From Thermoplasmatota archaeon (lineage in GTDB: Archaea; Thermoplasmatota; Thermoplasmata; Thermoplasmatales; Thermoplasmataceae), in the NCBI GenBank assembly GCA_023379825.1, contig JAMCPQ010000028.1, positions 1-55,466 on the forward strand: a DNA stretch of 55,466 nucleotides, written 5' to 3'. The notes under the pieces were generated by a model. The model was given only the letters and a program-made list of their open reading frames with translations, did no database searches and was not told where the DNA came from. The position numbers and the translations under genes are program-made. Shown piece by piece: positions 41,530 to 50,702 of this stretch. Numbering within the stretch: position 1 is the stretch's first letter; each line of letters begins with the position of its first letter.

Positions 41530-41629
41530 GATAGGTAATAATCAAATGCAACTATAAATAGTTTAAACAATTAAAACATAACAAAGTGTTTAAATAAGAA
41601 TTATCAATATTCCAGAGCAGGTGTAAATA
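41530..41629. promoter_or_regulatory. Divergent sufR/suf promoter region with GTTTAAA repeats
   Basis: Contains the minus-strand TATA (actataaatag, about 41551-41561) for the regulator and the plus-strand TATA-like tttaaataagaa (41589-41600) for sufC. GTTTAAAC (41561-41568) is a perfect palindrome beside the regulator TATA, and GTTTAAA recurs at 41588-41594 over the suf TATA, 27 bp away. A Shine-Dalgarno AGGTG (41619-41623) precedes GTG 41630. This suits a repressor controlling both directions. Confidence 0.55.
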
Positions 41630-42370
41630 GTGCCAACATTGGAAATCAAGAATCTTTCAGCTTCAGTTGAGGGAAAGGAAATCCTCAAAGGCGTTGATCT
41701 GAAGGTCAGTGGCGGAGAGATACATGCCCTGATGGGGCCAAACGGAGCTGGAAAGAGCACGCTTGGTAATGTACTCATAGGGCATCCGAATTACGTTATA
41801 ACTGGGGGAAGCATAACACTGGATGGGAAGGATCTCACCAACGCAACACCGGAGGAAAGGGCAAAGGCAGGGTTATTCCTTGCTTTTCAGAGCCCGGTAG
41901 CTGTTGTTGGGGTCAAGATTTCATCTTTTCTCAGAGCTGCTTACAAACAGCTTCATCCTGATGACAACATAAAACTCCAGGAATTCTATGATATGGTCAA
42001 GAAGGAGCTCAGGAGAGTGGGGCTTGACGAGTCTTTCCTTTCAAGATCAGTGAACGATGGTTTTTCAGGTGGAGAAAGGAAGAGATTCGAGATTGTCCAG
42101 ATGATGATACTGAAACCCAAGATAGTCATTCTGGATGAGATAGACTCTGGACTGGACGTCGACGCTCTCAAGCTTGTTGCCGAAGAGATCAAGGAATATC
42201 ACAGTGATTCCGTTGGTTTCCTTATCATAACTCACTATCAGAGAATCCTGAAAGACATAAAGCCCGAATTCGTGCACGTTCTCATGGACGGCAGGGTAAT
42301 CAGGAACGGAGACCACGAGCTTTCAGACAGAATTGAAGAGGAAGGTTACGAATTTATAAGGGGTGCATAA
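41630..42370 (+). CDS. sufC: Fe-S cluster assembly ATPase SufC
   Basis: ABC-type ATPase of the SufBCD scaffold. Walker A GPNGAGKST (about residues 36-44), Q-loop LAFQSPVAV, signature FSGGERKRFE, Walker B IVILDEIDSGLD and switch His ITHYQRIL, all as in SufC. 246 residues. The start is GTG 41630 with AGGTG eight bases before it. First gene of sufCBDSU-ferredoxin; stops and starts downstream are spaced by one base or overlap. Confidence 0.97.
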   Translation: MPTLEIKNLSASVEGKEILKGVDLKVSGGEIHALMGPNGAGKSTLGNVLIGHPNYVITGGSITLDGKDLTNATPEERAKAGLFLAFQSPVAVVGVKISSFLRAAYKQLHPDDNIKLQEFYDMVKKELRRVGLDESFLSRSVNDGFSGGERKRFEIVQMMILKPKIVILDEIDSGLDVDALKLVAEEIKEYHSDSVGFLIITHYQRILKDIKPEFVHVLMDGRVIRNGDHELSDRIEEEGYEFIRGA

Positions 42371-42371
42371 A

Positions 42372-43820
42372 ATGGAAGTTGAATACTCGAAAGAGGAGGA
42401 AATGGAAAGACTTCTTGAGGATCTCAGGAAGTCAAGTGTGAGAAAGGAAGACTGGGAATTTCACGATAATCTCAAGCCTGTTTATTCAACAGGAATAGGT
42501 CTTAACAAATCGGTCGTGGAGGAGATATCAGAAATAAAGAAGGAGCCTGACTGGATGAGGAGATTCAGGCTCAAGGCTCTTGAGATATTCCTGTCAAAAC
42601 CAATGCCTACATGGGGCCCCGATCTCTCAGGTATTGACTGGGAGAACACCAACTACTACAACAGGCCCGATGATGTCAAATCAAGAAGCTGGGATGAGGT
42701 TCCAGATCAGATCAAGGATACATTTACTAAACTGGGAATTCCTGAAATGGAGCAGAAATATCTGGCAGGCTCTGTTGCACAGTACGACAGTGAGGGTGTA
42801 TATCACAACCTGAAAAAGGTATGGGAAGACAAAGGTGTTCTTTTCATGGACCTGGATTCAGCGGTGAAGGAACACCCTGACCTTGTTAAGAATTACTTCT
42901 GCAGAGCTGTTCCTGCAACAGACAACAAATTTGCTGCTCTTAACGGGGCTGTATGGAGCGGCGGTTCCTTCCTGTATGTTCCGAAAGGTGTCAGAATCGA
43001 CATGCCTCTTCAGACATACTTCAGAATGAACGGTGAGGCTACAGGACAGTTTGAGCATACCATTGTGGTGGCAGACGAGGGTTCAAAGGTTCACTACATT
43101 GAAGGATGCACTGCACCAAGATGGGACAGGGACTCACTTCACAGTGCGATAGTGGAAATATACGCTCACAAGAACTCTGAAGCAAGGTACACAAGTGTCC
43201 AGAACTGGTCCAAGAGTGTTTACAACATGCCAACAAAGAGGGCATGGGTAGACGAGAATGCAAAGATGGAATGGGTAGGTGGCTCACTTGGATCAAAGGT
43301 GACAATGCTTTATCCCTCGTCATACCTCAGAGGCCGAAATGCATCGACACACAACCTGAACATCTCACTTGCTGGTCCAGGTACCGTAAAGGATACTGGA
43401 GCCAAGGCAATACATCTTGCTCCCAACACAAGTTCAAGAATCGTGGCCAAAAGCATCAGCATAGAGGATGGAAAGGCAATATACAGAGGTCTCCTGAGAA
43501 TGAACAAGGGAGCTGTGCATTCAAAGAGCCATGTACAGTGTGATGCCCTTCTCATAAACGACGAGTCACAGAGCTTCACATACCCGCACGATGAGATATA
43601 TGAGCCCACAGCAACATTCGGGCATGAGGCAACCGTGGGGAAGATAGGTACAGAGGAGCTTGCATATATGAGATCCAGAGGTCTCAGTGAGGATGAGGCA
43701 AGTTCCATGATAGTGCTTGGCTTCCTGGACGACGTGATGAAGGAAATCCCAATGGAATTTGCTGTTGAGATGAACCGTCTCATCAAACTTGAAATGGGTA
43801 AGCTTGGATCTGTGGGATGA
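42372..43820 (+). CDS. sufB: Fe-S cluster assembly scaffold SufB
   Basis: Beta-helix scaffold on which clusters are built together with SufC and SufD. Typical segments: FSKLGIPEMEQKYLAG-like hinge (about 118-132), VWSGGSFLYVPKGVRIDMPLQ, FEHTIVVADEGSKVHYIEGCTAPRW (a Cys used in sulfur acceptance), LLRMNKGAVHSKSHVQCDALL (Cys and His near the SufD contact) and GHEATVGKIGTEELAYMRSRGLSEDEA. 482 residues. ATG 42372, one base after the sufC stop; a GTG three codons earlier is possible. Confidence 0.97.
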   Translation: MEVEYSKEEEMERLLEDLRKSSVRKEDWEFHDNLKPVYSTGIGLNKSVVEEISEIKKEPDWMRRFRLKALEIFLSKPMPTWGPDLSGIDWENTNYYNRPDDVKSRSWDEVPDQIKDTFTKLGIPEMEQKYLAGSVAQYDSEGVYHNLKKVWEDKGVLFMDLDSAVKEHPDLVKNYFCRAVPATDNKFAALNGAVWSGGSFLYVPKGVRIDMPLQTYFRMNGEATGQFEHTIVVADEGSKVHYIEGCTAPRWDRDSLHSAIVEIYAHKNSEARYTSVQNWSKSVYNMPTKRAWVDENAKMEWVGGSLGSKVTMLYPSSYLRGRNASTHNLNISLAGPGTVKDTGAKAIHLAPNTSSRIVAKSISIEDGKAIYRGLLRMNKGAVHSKSHVQCDALLINDESQSFTYPHDEIYEPTATFGHEATVGKIGTEELAYMRSRGLSEDEASSMIVLGFLDDVMKEIPMEFAVEMNRLIKLEMGKLGSVG

Positions 43821-43826
43821 TCTTTT

Positions 43827-45065
43827 ATGGAGCAGTATTCAGACAGGCTTAAAACACGACTGAATGATGACGCCTACGAATACAGGCGTGAATCATTCAT
43901 CTCTTTCCTGAAATCTCCCATAAGGGATTACAAGGAAAGCCCAACGGTAAAGGACTACGTGGAAATCACTGAATCCGAACTGGAAAGAATGGCAAATGGC
44001 GAACCGGGAACACCATTTTCCCTCAACCAGGAGAAATACAGGGGAAATATACTTGTTGCAGGAAAGGAGCTGAAACTTGATACCTCACTTTCTAAAACCG
44101 GTGTAGATGTCATATCACTTTCAGGGTTCAGGAAGAATCAGAACCCGGAACTTTTCCAGCATGTATTTTCAGAGATGGGAAGGGAAAGAATTGAATTCCT
44201 GATCAATTCTTCATGGTCAGAGGGTCTTGTGGTCACCATACCTGCTGGAAAAAGCGTCAGTTTAAGCAGCACAACGGTCACTGCTGCGGATGAGTCAGGG
44301 GCAAGGAAGACTGTGGTAATTTGCGGCGATGATTCCGTTGTTGAATACGCAGACAAGTATTTTACAGAAGGGAATGGAAATGGTGTCCAGGGAAAGAACA
44401 TATATTTCATTCTGGGGAGAAACGCCAAGGTCAAGTATCTATACCTGCAGGACAAATCAAGTTCTGTCACAGACATTACATTTGTAAGGCAGATAATGGA
44501 ACAGTATTCAGAGTTCAACTTCTATCACATCAATCATGGCTCAAACAAGGTTCTTTTCAGCGATGAATCTGTGCAGAACGGAGCCAATTCTGACTTCCGT
44601 GTATATGGTGTGAATTTCTCATCAGGCACTCAGAAGATGGATATCAGGGACAGCAGTTTCCAGGTTGGAAAGAAGAGCACTGCTGAGATATTTGTCAGAG
44701 GTGTTGTAACCGGGTCAAGTTCCACTATTCACCGGGGAAACATAGATCTTGAAGAAGTATCAATAAATTCCTCGGGATTCTACGACTCTAAGATATTGCT
44801 TCTTTCAAAGGATGGATATGCTAACAGTAAGCCCGGTCTAATGATAAAGAACAGCAACACGAGATCAAAACATGGGTCATCAATCAGCAATGTCGATCCC
44901 GAGCAGATATTCTATCTTAGAAGCAGAGGAATCGACATCAAAACAGCAAGGAACATAATCACAGGCGGTTTCGTTGGCTCAATGATTGAAAGGGCAAACA
45001 ACAGGGAATTCACTGAAAAGATTAATGAATACGCAGAAAGTCTTGATATAGATGCTTACTTCTGA
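43827..45065 (+). CDS. sufD: Fe-S cluster assembly protein SufD
   Basis: Beta-helix partner of SufB, needed for iron entry. The C-terminal half carries family features: TAEIFVRGVVTGSSSTIHRGNIDL, LLLSKDGYANSKPGLMIKNSNTRSKHGSSISNVDPEQIFYLRSRGID, ending with helices (IITGGFVGSMIER). 412 residues; the N-terminal third is divergent as usual. Starts six bases after sufB and overlaps sufS by 14 bp. Confidence 0.94.
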   Translation: MEQYSDRLKTRLNDDAYEYRRESFISFLKSPIRDYKESPTVKDYVEITESELERMANGEPGTPFSLNQEKYRGNILVAGKELKLDTSLSKTGVDVISLSGFRKNQNPELFQHVFSEMGRERIEFLINSSWSEGLVVTIPAGKSVSLSSTTVTAADESGARKTVVICGDDSVVEYADKYFTEGNGNGVQGKNIYFILGRNAKVKYLYLQDKSSSVTDITFVRQIMEQYSEFNFYHINHGSNKVLFSDESVQNGANSDFRVYGVNFSSGTQKMDIRDSSFQVGKKSTAEIFVRGVVTGSSSTIHRGNIDLEEVSINSSGFYDSKILLLSKDGYANSKPGLMIKNSNTRSKHGSSISNVDPEQIFYLRSRGIDIKTARNIITGGFVGSMIERANNREFTEKINEYAESLDIDAYF

Positions 45066-46338
45066 TGAAGTAAAACAGGACTTTCCTATTTTTGAAACTT
45101 TAGGGGACGGTTACGCATATCTCGACAATGCTGCAACCACTCAGAAACCCCGTTCAGTGCTTGACGCTATACATAATTTTTATACAAGCCAGAACAGCAA
45201 TGTCTACAGGGGCATATACAGGTTAAGCGAGGATGCAACAGACTCATACCATAAGGCACGAAGAAATATTGCAGAATTCATAGGGTCTGGAAATCCGGAT
45301 TCTCTTATATTCACGAGAAATGCAACCGAATCTCTGAATCTTGTTGCGTCTTCACTGGGAAAGGGGCTCAGGCCAGGGGATGAGGTTCTCATCTCCATTA
45401 TGGAGCACCATTCAAACATTGTTCCATGGCAGTTGTGGCTTCCAGCAGGAGTCAAACTGAAATATGCTGACATTGACAGTGAGGGTCATCTTGATATGGA
45501 ATCCTTTCAGGAGAACCTGACAGGCAGAACAAAGATAGTTTCACTCGTTCATGAATCAAATCTTCTAGGCACCATAAATAATGCAATGGAGATAGGCAGA
45601 ATAGCACATGATAATGGAGCAGTCTTCATTCTGGATGGTGCCCAGAGTGTTCCGCATATGCCGGTGGATGTAGAAAGATTGGGCTGTGATTTTCTGGCCT
45701 TCTCCGGGCACAAAATGCTGGGCCCCATGGGAATAGGATGCCTTTACGGAAGAATGGATATTCTGGAGAAGATGCCCCCATTCCTGGGAGGTGGTGAGAT
45801 GATCCGAGAGGTATACAGGGACCACTCAGTCTGGAACGATGTCCCACAGAAATTTGAGGCAGGTACACCCAACGTGGCTGGGGCTATAGGTCTTTCAGCA
45901 GCAGTGGATTATCTGAGGTCATATGGAATGGAGAATGTCAGGTCTCATGAGAAGAGACTCATGAAAAAGACCTTTGATCTGGAACAGGAGGCCGGGATCC
46001 CTGAACTGATTTCTTACGGTCCACGGGAACTGGAAAACAGAGGTGGCATATACAGCTTTAACATTGGAAAAATAGCACCTATGGATCTTGAATCTCAAAT
46101 ACTTGAAGAATCATCTCTTAAGATAGGTTCAGCGGTACATCCCCACGATGTGGCATCATCCCTTGACGGAGATAAAATTGCAGTTAGATCAGGCCACCAC
46201 TGCGCAATGCCTCTGACACACCGTCTTGGAGTTGTGGCAACATCAAGAGCTTCCTATTACATATATAATTCAGAATCGGATGTGGAGAATCTCTTCCAGG
46301 CTATTGCAAATGTTGCGGTGAAGTACCATGAGCGATGA
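45052..46338 (+). CDS. sufS: Cysteine desulfurase SufS
   Basis: Group II PLP desulfurase supplying persulfide sulfur. YLDNAATTQKP (23-33), ISIMEHHSNIVPWQ, VFILDGAQSVPHMPVDV with the PLP-binding Asp, Schiff-base Lys221 in FSGHKMLGPMG, and catalytic Cys384 in RSGHHCAMPL (the group II context). 428 residues. ATG 45052 lies inside the end of sufD, and the stop lies inside the start of sufU, indicating tight coupling. Confidence 0.96.
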   Translation: MLTSDEVKQDFPIFETLGDGYAYLDNAATTQKPRSVLDAIHNFYTSQNSNVYRGIYRLSEDATDSYHKARRNIAEFIGSGNPDSLIFTRNATESLNLVASSLGKGLRPGDEVLISIMEHHSNIVPWQLWLPAGVKLKYADIDSEGHLDMESFQENLTGRTKIVSLVHESNLLGTINNAMEIGRIAHDNGAVFILDGAQSVPHMPVDVERLGCDFLAFSGHKMLGPMGIGCLYGRMDILEKMPPFLGGGEMIREVYRDHSVWNDVPQKFEAGTPNVAGAIGLSAAVDYLRSYGMENVRSHEKRLMKKTFDLEQEAGIPELISYGPRELENRGGIYSFNIGKIAPMDLESQILEESSLKIGSAVHPHDVASSLDGDKIAVRSGHHCAMPLTHRLGVVATSRASYYIYNSESDVENLFQAIANVAVKYHER

Positions 46339-46714
46339 GGAAATCAATATGGAGATCCTCCTGGATCACTACAGATCCCCGAGGAATTACGGAAAAATTG
46401 AAAAGCCATCAGTGGAACTTGTGGAATATAACCCCGTATGCGGGGATGCTGTTCAGTTCACACTGAAAATAGAGAATGGAATACTTACAGACGTAAAGTT
46501 TATCGGACGGGGATGCTCTGTCAGCCAGGGGGCCGCGTCAATGCTCACAGAGAGAGTCAAGGGAAAAAGCACAGAGGAGGTAATGAATATAGGGCCCCAG
46601 GAAATTCTGAGCAACATAGGGCTCAATCTGGGCCCAAGCAGAGAGAAATGTGCCCTCCTCTCCCTGAATGCACTGCAAAAATCGGTCAGAAAATACAGAG
46701 ATGGTGAAAAATGA
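46328..46714 (+). CDS. sufU: SufU/IscU-type sulfur-transfer scaffold
   Basis: 128 residues. Metal-binding residues Cys38 and Asp40 (NPVCGDAV), Cys63 (GRGCSVSQGAASML) and Cys108 (EKCALL) are all present. The insertion length between the second and third Cys suits SufU, a zinc-dependent sulfur acceptor for SufS in bacteria with SUF operons, better than IscU. No LPPVK chaperone motif is seen. Overlaps sufS by 11 bp and the ferredoxin gene by 4 bp. Confidence 0.93.
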   Translation: MSDEEINMEILLDHYRSPRNYGKIEKPSVELVEYNPVCGDAVQFTLKIENGILTDVKFIGRGCSVSQGAASMLTERVKGKSTEEVMNIGPQEILSNIGLNLGPSREKCALLSLNALQKSVRKYRDGEK

Positions 46715-46917
46715 GTGATTACAGAGTAAGCATAGACAGGAAAAATTGCATAGGCGATGCCATATGCACAGCTCTTTGTGACAATTTCTACATGGATTCC
46801 GATGGCAAGGCCAGTGTCAGAAATGAGATTGTCCCGGAAAGTAAATCAGGAGAGAACATTGAAGCAGAGATTTCATGCCCGGTAGGAATAATAAAGGTCA
46901 GGAAGACTGCCCACTGA
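46711..46917 (+). CDS. Single-cluster ferredoxin with Asp ligand (Pyrococcus Fd-like)
   Basis: 68 residues. Ligand set Cys13-x-x-Asp16-x-x-Cys19 (CIGDAIC) and Cys56 (SCPVG), as in Pyrococcus furiosus ferredoxin, where Asp replaces the second Cys and allows [4Fe-4S]/[3Fe-4S] interconversion. Cys23 corresponds to a cysteine that forms a disulfide in that protein, but its partner is missing here. Last gene of the suf operon (ATGA overlap with sufU); probably the electron donor for cluster assembly. Overlaps the convergent GlyRS gene by 20 bp. Confidence 0.92.
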   Translation: MSDYRVSIDRKNCIGDAICTALCDNFYMDSDGKASVRNEIVPESKSGENIEAEISCPVGIIKVRKTAH

Positions 46918-48382
46918 ATTTATCTCTGGAGATAGCAGGATTTCCAAGCAGACCATGATTTATGATCTCTTCTGCATTGATCCTTATCTGCCTGGCACTG
47001 TCTCTCTCCCTTATTGTTACTGTGCCATCCTCCAGTGATGTTCCGTCGATGGTTATGCAGTAAGGTGTTCCGATCTCATCCTGCCTGGCATATCTCTTAC
47101 CGATTGAGCCTGATTCATCGTAAAATATGTATGGGTCAATCATGGAGAGGCGTCTGTAAATTTCACGCGCAAGCTGATCCATTCCGTTCTTTTTCATGAG
47201 AGGGAATACTGCAGCATGATATGGGGCAACCTCTGCAGGAAGGGAAAGAACAGTGTATCCATTGTCTCTTGTCATTATGGAGTGCATCAGCACAGAGAGA
47301 ATTATTCTATCAACCCCGGAAGCTGGTTCAATAACAGAGGGCACAATGTCGCCTTCATCAGTGCTGACAGACATGGACTCTCCACTGGTCTTCTCATGGT
47401 TTCTCAGGTCATTCCTGTCTGCAATTCCAGTTATCTCAACCCAGTTTCCGTCAAGTTCGGCCTCTGCATCCCATGAGTCAAATGAATAGTGTGCAAGTTC
47501 ATTCTTCTCATGCTGCCTGAATCTAAGGCGTTCCTTTGATATTCCCATTCTCAGAAGTATGCGCTGTGTAAGTGTGATGAAATATCCCATTGCATTGCTG
47601 CTTATGAGACCTGATTCAACAGCTTCCCTGGCCTTTACCCTCAGAGGTGGTGAGGATCTGGGGCAGATAGTAATATCCTCATCATAATCTATCTCTGCCC
47701 AGTACTTCTTTTCTGGATGAACAAAGACCTCCACCTCGCACATATTGAATTCCTTCATCCTTATGAGGCTCTGCCTTGGCGCAATCTCGTTCCTGAAACC
47801 CTTCCCAGACTGTGCGACAGCCATTGGAAGTTTGCCTCTGAAGATGTTGTTCAGAATTTTGAAGTTTATGAAGATTCCCTGAGCAGTCTCCGGCCTCAGA
47901 AAAAGATCTCCTGATGACCCCTGATCCGGAAGAAAGAACATCTGCCTGACATCGAACACTCTTGTGATTCTTGCTCCGCAGTTTGTGCATTTCACAACAT
48001 GTTCATTGACAAAAGCAAGACCGCTGTCAACAGTGTCAAACACCTCCTGAAAACCTGCGCTCTTGGTGAATGTTTCAAGTTTCTGCCTTAGGTGACATTT
48101 ATCACATTCTGCAGCAATATCGAGAAACTTGTCCACATGGCCTGATGCCTGGAAAACAGCTCTTGGAACAACAACAGGAGTATCTATCATCAGTGCATTC
48201 TCCCTTAAGTACGCCTCCTTCCAGATCCTGATGATATTATCTTTTAGTAAGACCCCAAGTGGCCCGTAATCATAGAATCCTGCTTCTCCTCCGTATATGG
48301 AAAACGATGGCCAGAAAAATCCTCTTCGCTTGGCCAGCTCAACAACTTTCTCATAAGTGTTTTCTATTTTTTCCGAACTCAT
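46898..48382 (-). CDS. glyS: Glycyl-tRNA synthetase (archaeal/eukaryotic alpha2 type)
   Basis: Class II synthetase. FWPSFSIYGGEAGFYDYGPLGVLLKDNI is the GlyRS N-terminal signature; motif 2 is FRNEIAPRQSLIRMKEF, motif 3 EPASGVDRIILSVL, and the anticodon-binding domain contains EVAPYHAAVFPL. Zinc-type cysteines are seen in CDKCHLR and VKCTNCG. 494 residues, on the short side for archaeal GlyRS because insertions are reduced. ATG 48382. Overlaps the ferredoxin gene at the 3' end. Confidence 0.96.
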   Translation of the reverse strand: MSSEKIENTYEKVVELAKRRGFFWPSFSIYGGEAGFYDYGPLGVLLKDNIIRIWKEAYLRENALMIDTPVVVPRAVFQASGHVDKFLDIAAECDKCHLRQKLETFTKSAGFQEVFDTVDSGLAFVNEHVVKCTNCGARITRVFDVRQMFFLPDQGSSGDLFLRPETAQGIFINFKILNNIFRGKLPMAVAQSGKGFRNEIAPRQSLIRMKEFNMCEVEVFVHPEKKYWAEIDYDEDITICPRSSPPLRVKAREAVESGLISSNAMGYFITLTQRILLRMGISKERLRFRQHEKNELAHYSFDSWDAEAELDGNWVEITGIADRNDLRNHEKTSGESMSVSTDEGDIVPSVIEPASGVDRIILSVLMHSIMTRDNGYTVLSLPAEVAPYHAAVFPLMKKNGMDQLAREIYRRLSMIDPYIFYDESGSIGKRYARQDEIGTPYCITIDGTSLEDGTVTIRERDSARQIRINAEEIINHGLLGNPAISRDKFSGQSS

Positions 48383-48447
48383 TGTAAATTCCTCTATCGA
48401 CTTATTGAAATATTGGTTAACTTTAAAGAAACTCCAGCAATTCTGCT

Positions 48448-49311
48448 TCAGAACAGGATCCTCAGTATGTGTGTATCAAAGAGCATTCCAACAAGATCAT
48501 CGCTTCCCTTGAACACCGGGAGCTGATTGTAGTTTCCCCCCTCCATCTTCCTGACAGCTGCCTCCATGGTATCGTTGGTGTTTGTTACCACCGGGTTTCT
48601 GACCATTATATTCTTAACCGGGGAGTTTGGAAGCTGAACATTATTCTTCACAATAATATATGTGAAAACGTTCCTGATACCTTCCCATGACCACGGGTCC
48701 TCGTCATCTGCCATCCCCGTCTCCGATGTTTCCATACGGGATTCAATATCGATCTTGTCGAAAAGGTCTCTGTCTGTTACTATGCCGGCAAACTGACCTG
48801 AAAGATTAAGGACTGGTGAAGCATAGGTTCTGGCAATTCTCATAATATGTGATACAACCGATACAGGATCATCCTCATATACGCAAACTGCAGATAACTC
48901 TCCAAGATCCTTCACTTTCCTTGTACCATGTTTTTCCCTGATGGCACGCAGGAAATTCTGAGGCGTCAGGATACCGACTACATTATTGTCATCATCAATC
49001 ACAGCTATGTGGCGCCTGCCCTGTCTTGAGAGCTCCCTTGCTGCGTCTTCGATGCTGTCGTCCGGTCTAACGGCCCTTGCCCTTCTAAGCAGCATGGCAG
49101 TCTGGGATTCGTGTGGGTTTTCAAAAATATCACGCCTGCTGACCATCCCAACATACTTTCCGGACTGGTCCGTTATTGGCAGGCCTGTAAGATTATTCTG
49201 TATTAGGGTCTTAACAAGGCTGTTAACAGCACTTGGAACTGAAAAAGTAGTAGGTTTTTCTGTCATTATTTCCCGGACTGTCTTGATCATGGGAACTTGT
49301 ATTTTCAACAT
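48448..49311 (-). CDS. Protein of four CBS domains
   Basis: 287 residues made only of CBS repeats: VREIMTEKPTTFSV..GKYVGMVSRRDIF (about 12-65), RARAVRPDDSIEDAA..NNVVGILTPQNFL (77-128), a third around 140-185 (GQFAGIVTDRDLF) and a fourth at 233-287 (VKNIMVRNPVV..DDLVGMLF). Two Bateman modules, likely binding adenosine nucleotides or related ligands; partner unknown. ATG 49311 has a TATA-like gatttaatc about 24 bp upstream; Met8 is an alternative start. Confidence 0.9.
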   Translation of the reverse strand: MLKIQVPMIKTVREIMTEKPTTFSVPSAVNSLVKTLIQNNLTGLPITDQSGKYVGMVSRRDIFENPHESQTAMLLRRARAVRPDDSIEDAARELSRQGRRHIAVIDDDNNVVGILTPQNFLRAIREKHGTRKVKDLGELSAVCVYEDDPVSVVSHIMRIARTYASPVLNLSGQFAGIVTDRDLFDKIDIESRMETSETGMADDEDPWSWEGIRNVFTYIIVKNNVQLPNSPVKNIMVRNPVVTNTNDTMEAAVRKMEGGNYNQLPVFKGSDDLVGMLFDTHILRILF

Positions 49312-49395
49312 CTATTAAACGATTTGCAGATTAAATCCGGCAAAATTTTGAATCAAGGCATCCTAAGATGTAATGATTGATCTTGATTGAGATAT

Positions 49396-50331
49396 CTATT
49401 CCCACTCGATGGTGGCTGGCGGCTTATCGGTAATGTCATAGACCACCCTGTTTATCTCACCAACTTCATTTGTTATTGATGTTGATACATCCTCCAGGAA
49501 CTCCCAATCAGGTTTTGAAAACGTTCCACTCATTCCATCGTTTGTGTCAATCATTCTGATACATACTGTCTTTCCATAGCTCCGCTTGTCCCCATGTATG
49601 CCTGTAGACTGAACAGGGAGCAGGACTGCAAAATATTGCCATGGCCTGACCTCCATTGGAAACTTTTCCCGTACCTTTTCCTCAAGAATGGAGGTTACTT
49701 TTCTCAGTGTGTCTGCCTTCTCCTTTGTCACCTCTCCGATGATACGGACAGCAAGCCCCGGTCCAGGAAATGGCTGTATATCTGAAGGGAGCTTCAGGTA
49801 TTCTGAGACCATACGCACTTCGTCCTTGTAAAGATCTCTCAATGGCTCCAGGAGTTTGAGGTGCATTACTTCTGGAAGGCCACCCACGTTGTGGTGACTC
49901 TTTATGGTGTCTCTTACAGATCCGCCACTTTCTATCCAGTCCGGTGCAATTGTACCCTGAAGAAGGGTCTCAGCACCGAATTCAGTGGCAACCCTTTCAA
50001 ATACATCTATAAATTTTGCACCTATGATCTTTCTCTTTCTCTCCGGATCAGTTATACCGCTGAGAGCAGAGAGAAATTCATCAGAAGCATCTATTATACG
50101 GTAATTGAGAGAATATCTTTCGAAGATCTCCCTGACCCTTTCCTTCTCACCTTCCCTTACAAGTCCCGTGTCAATAAAAACAGAAAGGATTCTATCTCCA
50201 GCTGCCTTGTTGGCAATCACTGCAAGAAGTGTGCTGTCCTGCCCGCCAGAGCAGGCAAGTATTCCTTTACCGGTAAGTTTTTCTTTTATCTCTTTAATGG
50301 CAGAATCCAGAAATTTGTCCACAGAAAGCAT
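49396..50331 (-). CDS. guaA: GMP synthase subunit B (ATP-PPase domain)
   Basis: Adenylates XMP and, with ammonia from a separate glutaminase subunit, forms GMP; archaea split the enzyme, and the glutaminase gene is not in this window. PP-loop SGGQDST (about 26-32; SGGVDSS is usual), [29 protein letters not shown]-like region, [24 protein letters not shown] and the terminal [10 protein letters not shown]. 311 residues. ATG 50331. Confidence 0.95.
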   Translation of the reverse strand: MLSVDKFLDSAIKEIKEKLTGKGILACSGGQDSTLLAVIANKAAGDRILSVFIDTGLVREGEKERVREIFERYSLNYRIIDASDEFLSALSGITDPERKRKIIGAKFIDVFERVATEFGAETLLQGTIAPDWIESGGSVRDTIKSHHNVGGLPEVMHLKLLEPLRDLYKDEVRMVSEYLKLPSDIQPFPGPGLAVRIIGEVTKEKADTLRKVTSILEEKVREKFPMEVRPWQYFAVLLPVQSTGIHGDKRSYGKTVCIRMIDTNDGMSGTFSKPDWEFLEDVSTSITNEVGEINRVVYDITDKPPATIEWE

Positions 50332-50373
50332 TCAAAAGGTAATGGTGAATAAATATTGAATATTTTGTACTCC

Positions 50374-50691
50374 TCAGGTTTTCATTATCGCCCCAAGGAA
50401 AATAAGTAGGCCAATTGCTGCGCCTATAATTGTTGCAACAATGTAGAATATTGCACCAATTATAACGTTATCCAGCAAGCCAACTCCAGGCATATATAAG
50501 TGTGTTACCAGGTATATGATCAGACCGATAACAATTCCAACCACAAGAAGCGAAACTCCTACCAGTCTGCTCTTTCCACTTCCGAAGTAGGAAGTCAGAA
50601 TACCCAGAATGAAAAGAGCCAGGGCGAGAATACCCAGCACTACAAACAAAAACACCTGCCAGTTCCAAGGATCATATGCTGCCGTAATCAT
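50374..50691 (-). CDS. Small membrane protein, three TM segments
   Basis: 105 residues with hydrophobic helices at about 11-34, 43-64 and 75-102 and a short basic loop GSGKSRL between the first two. No family recognised. It lies 11 bp downstream of the RAM-domain gene on the same strand and probably shares its transcript. Start ATG 50691. Confidence 0.75.
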   Translation of the reverse strand: MITAAYDPWNWQVFLFVVLGILALALFILGILTSYFGSGKSRLVGVSLLVVGIVIGLIIYLVTHLYMPGVGLLDNVIIGAIFYIVATIIGAAIGLLIFLGAIMKT

Positions 50692-50702
50692 GTTTCCAAC
50701 TC

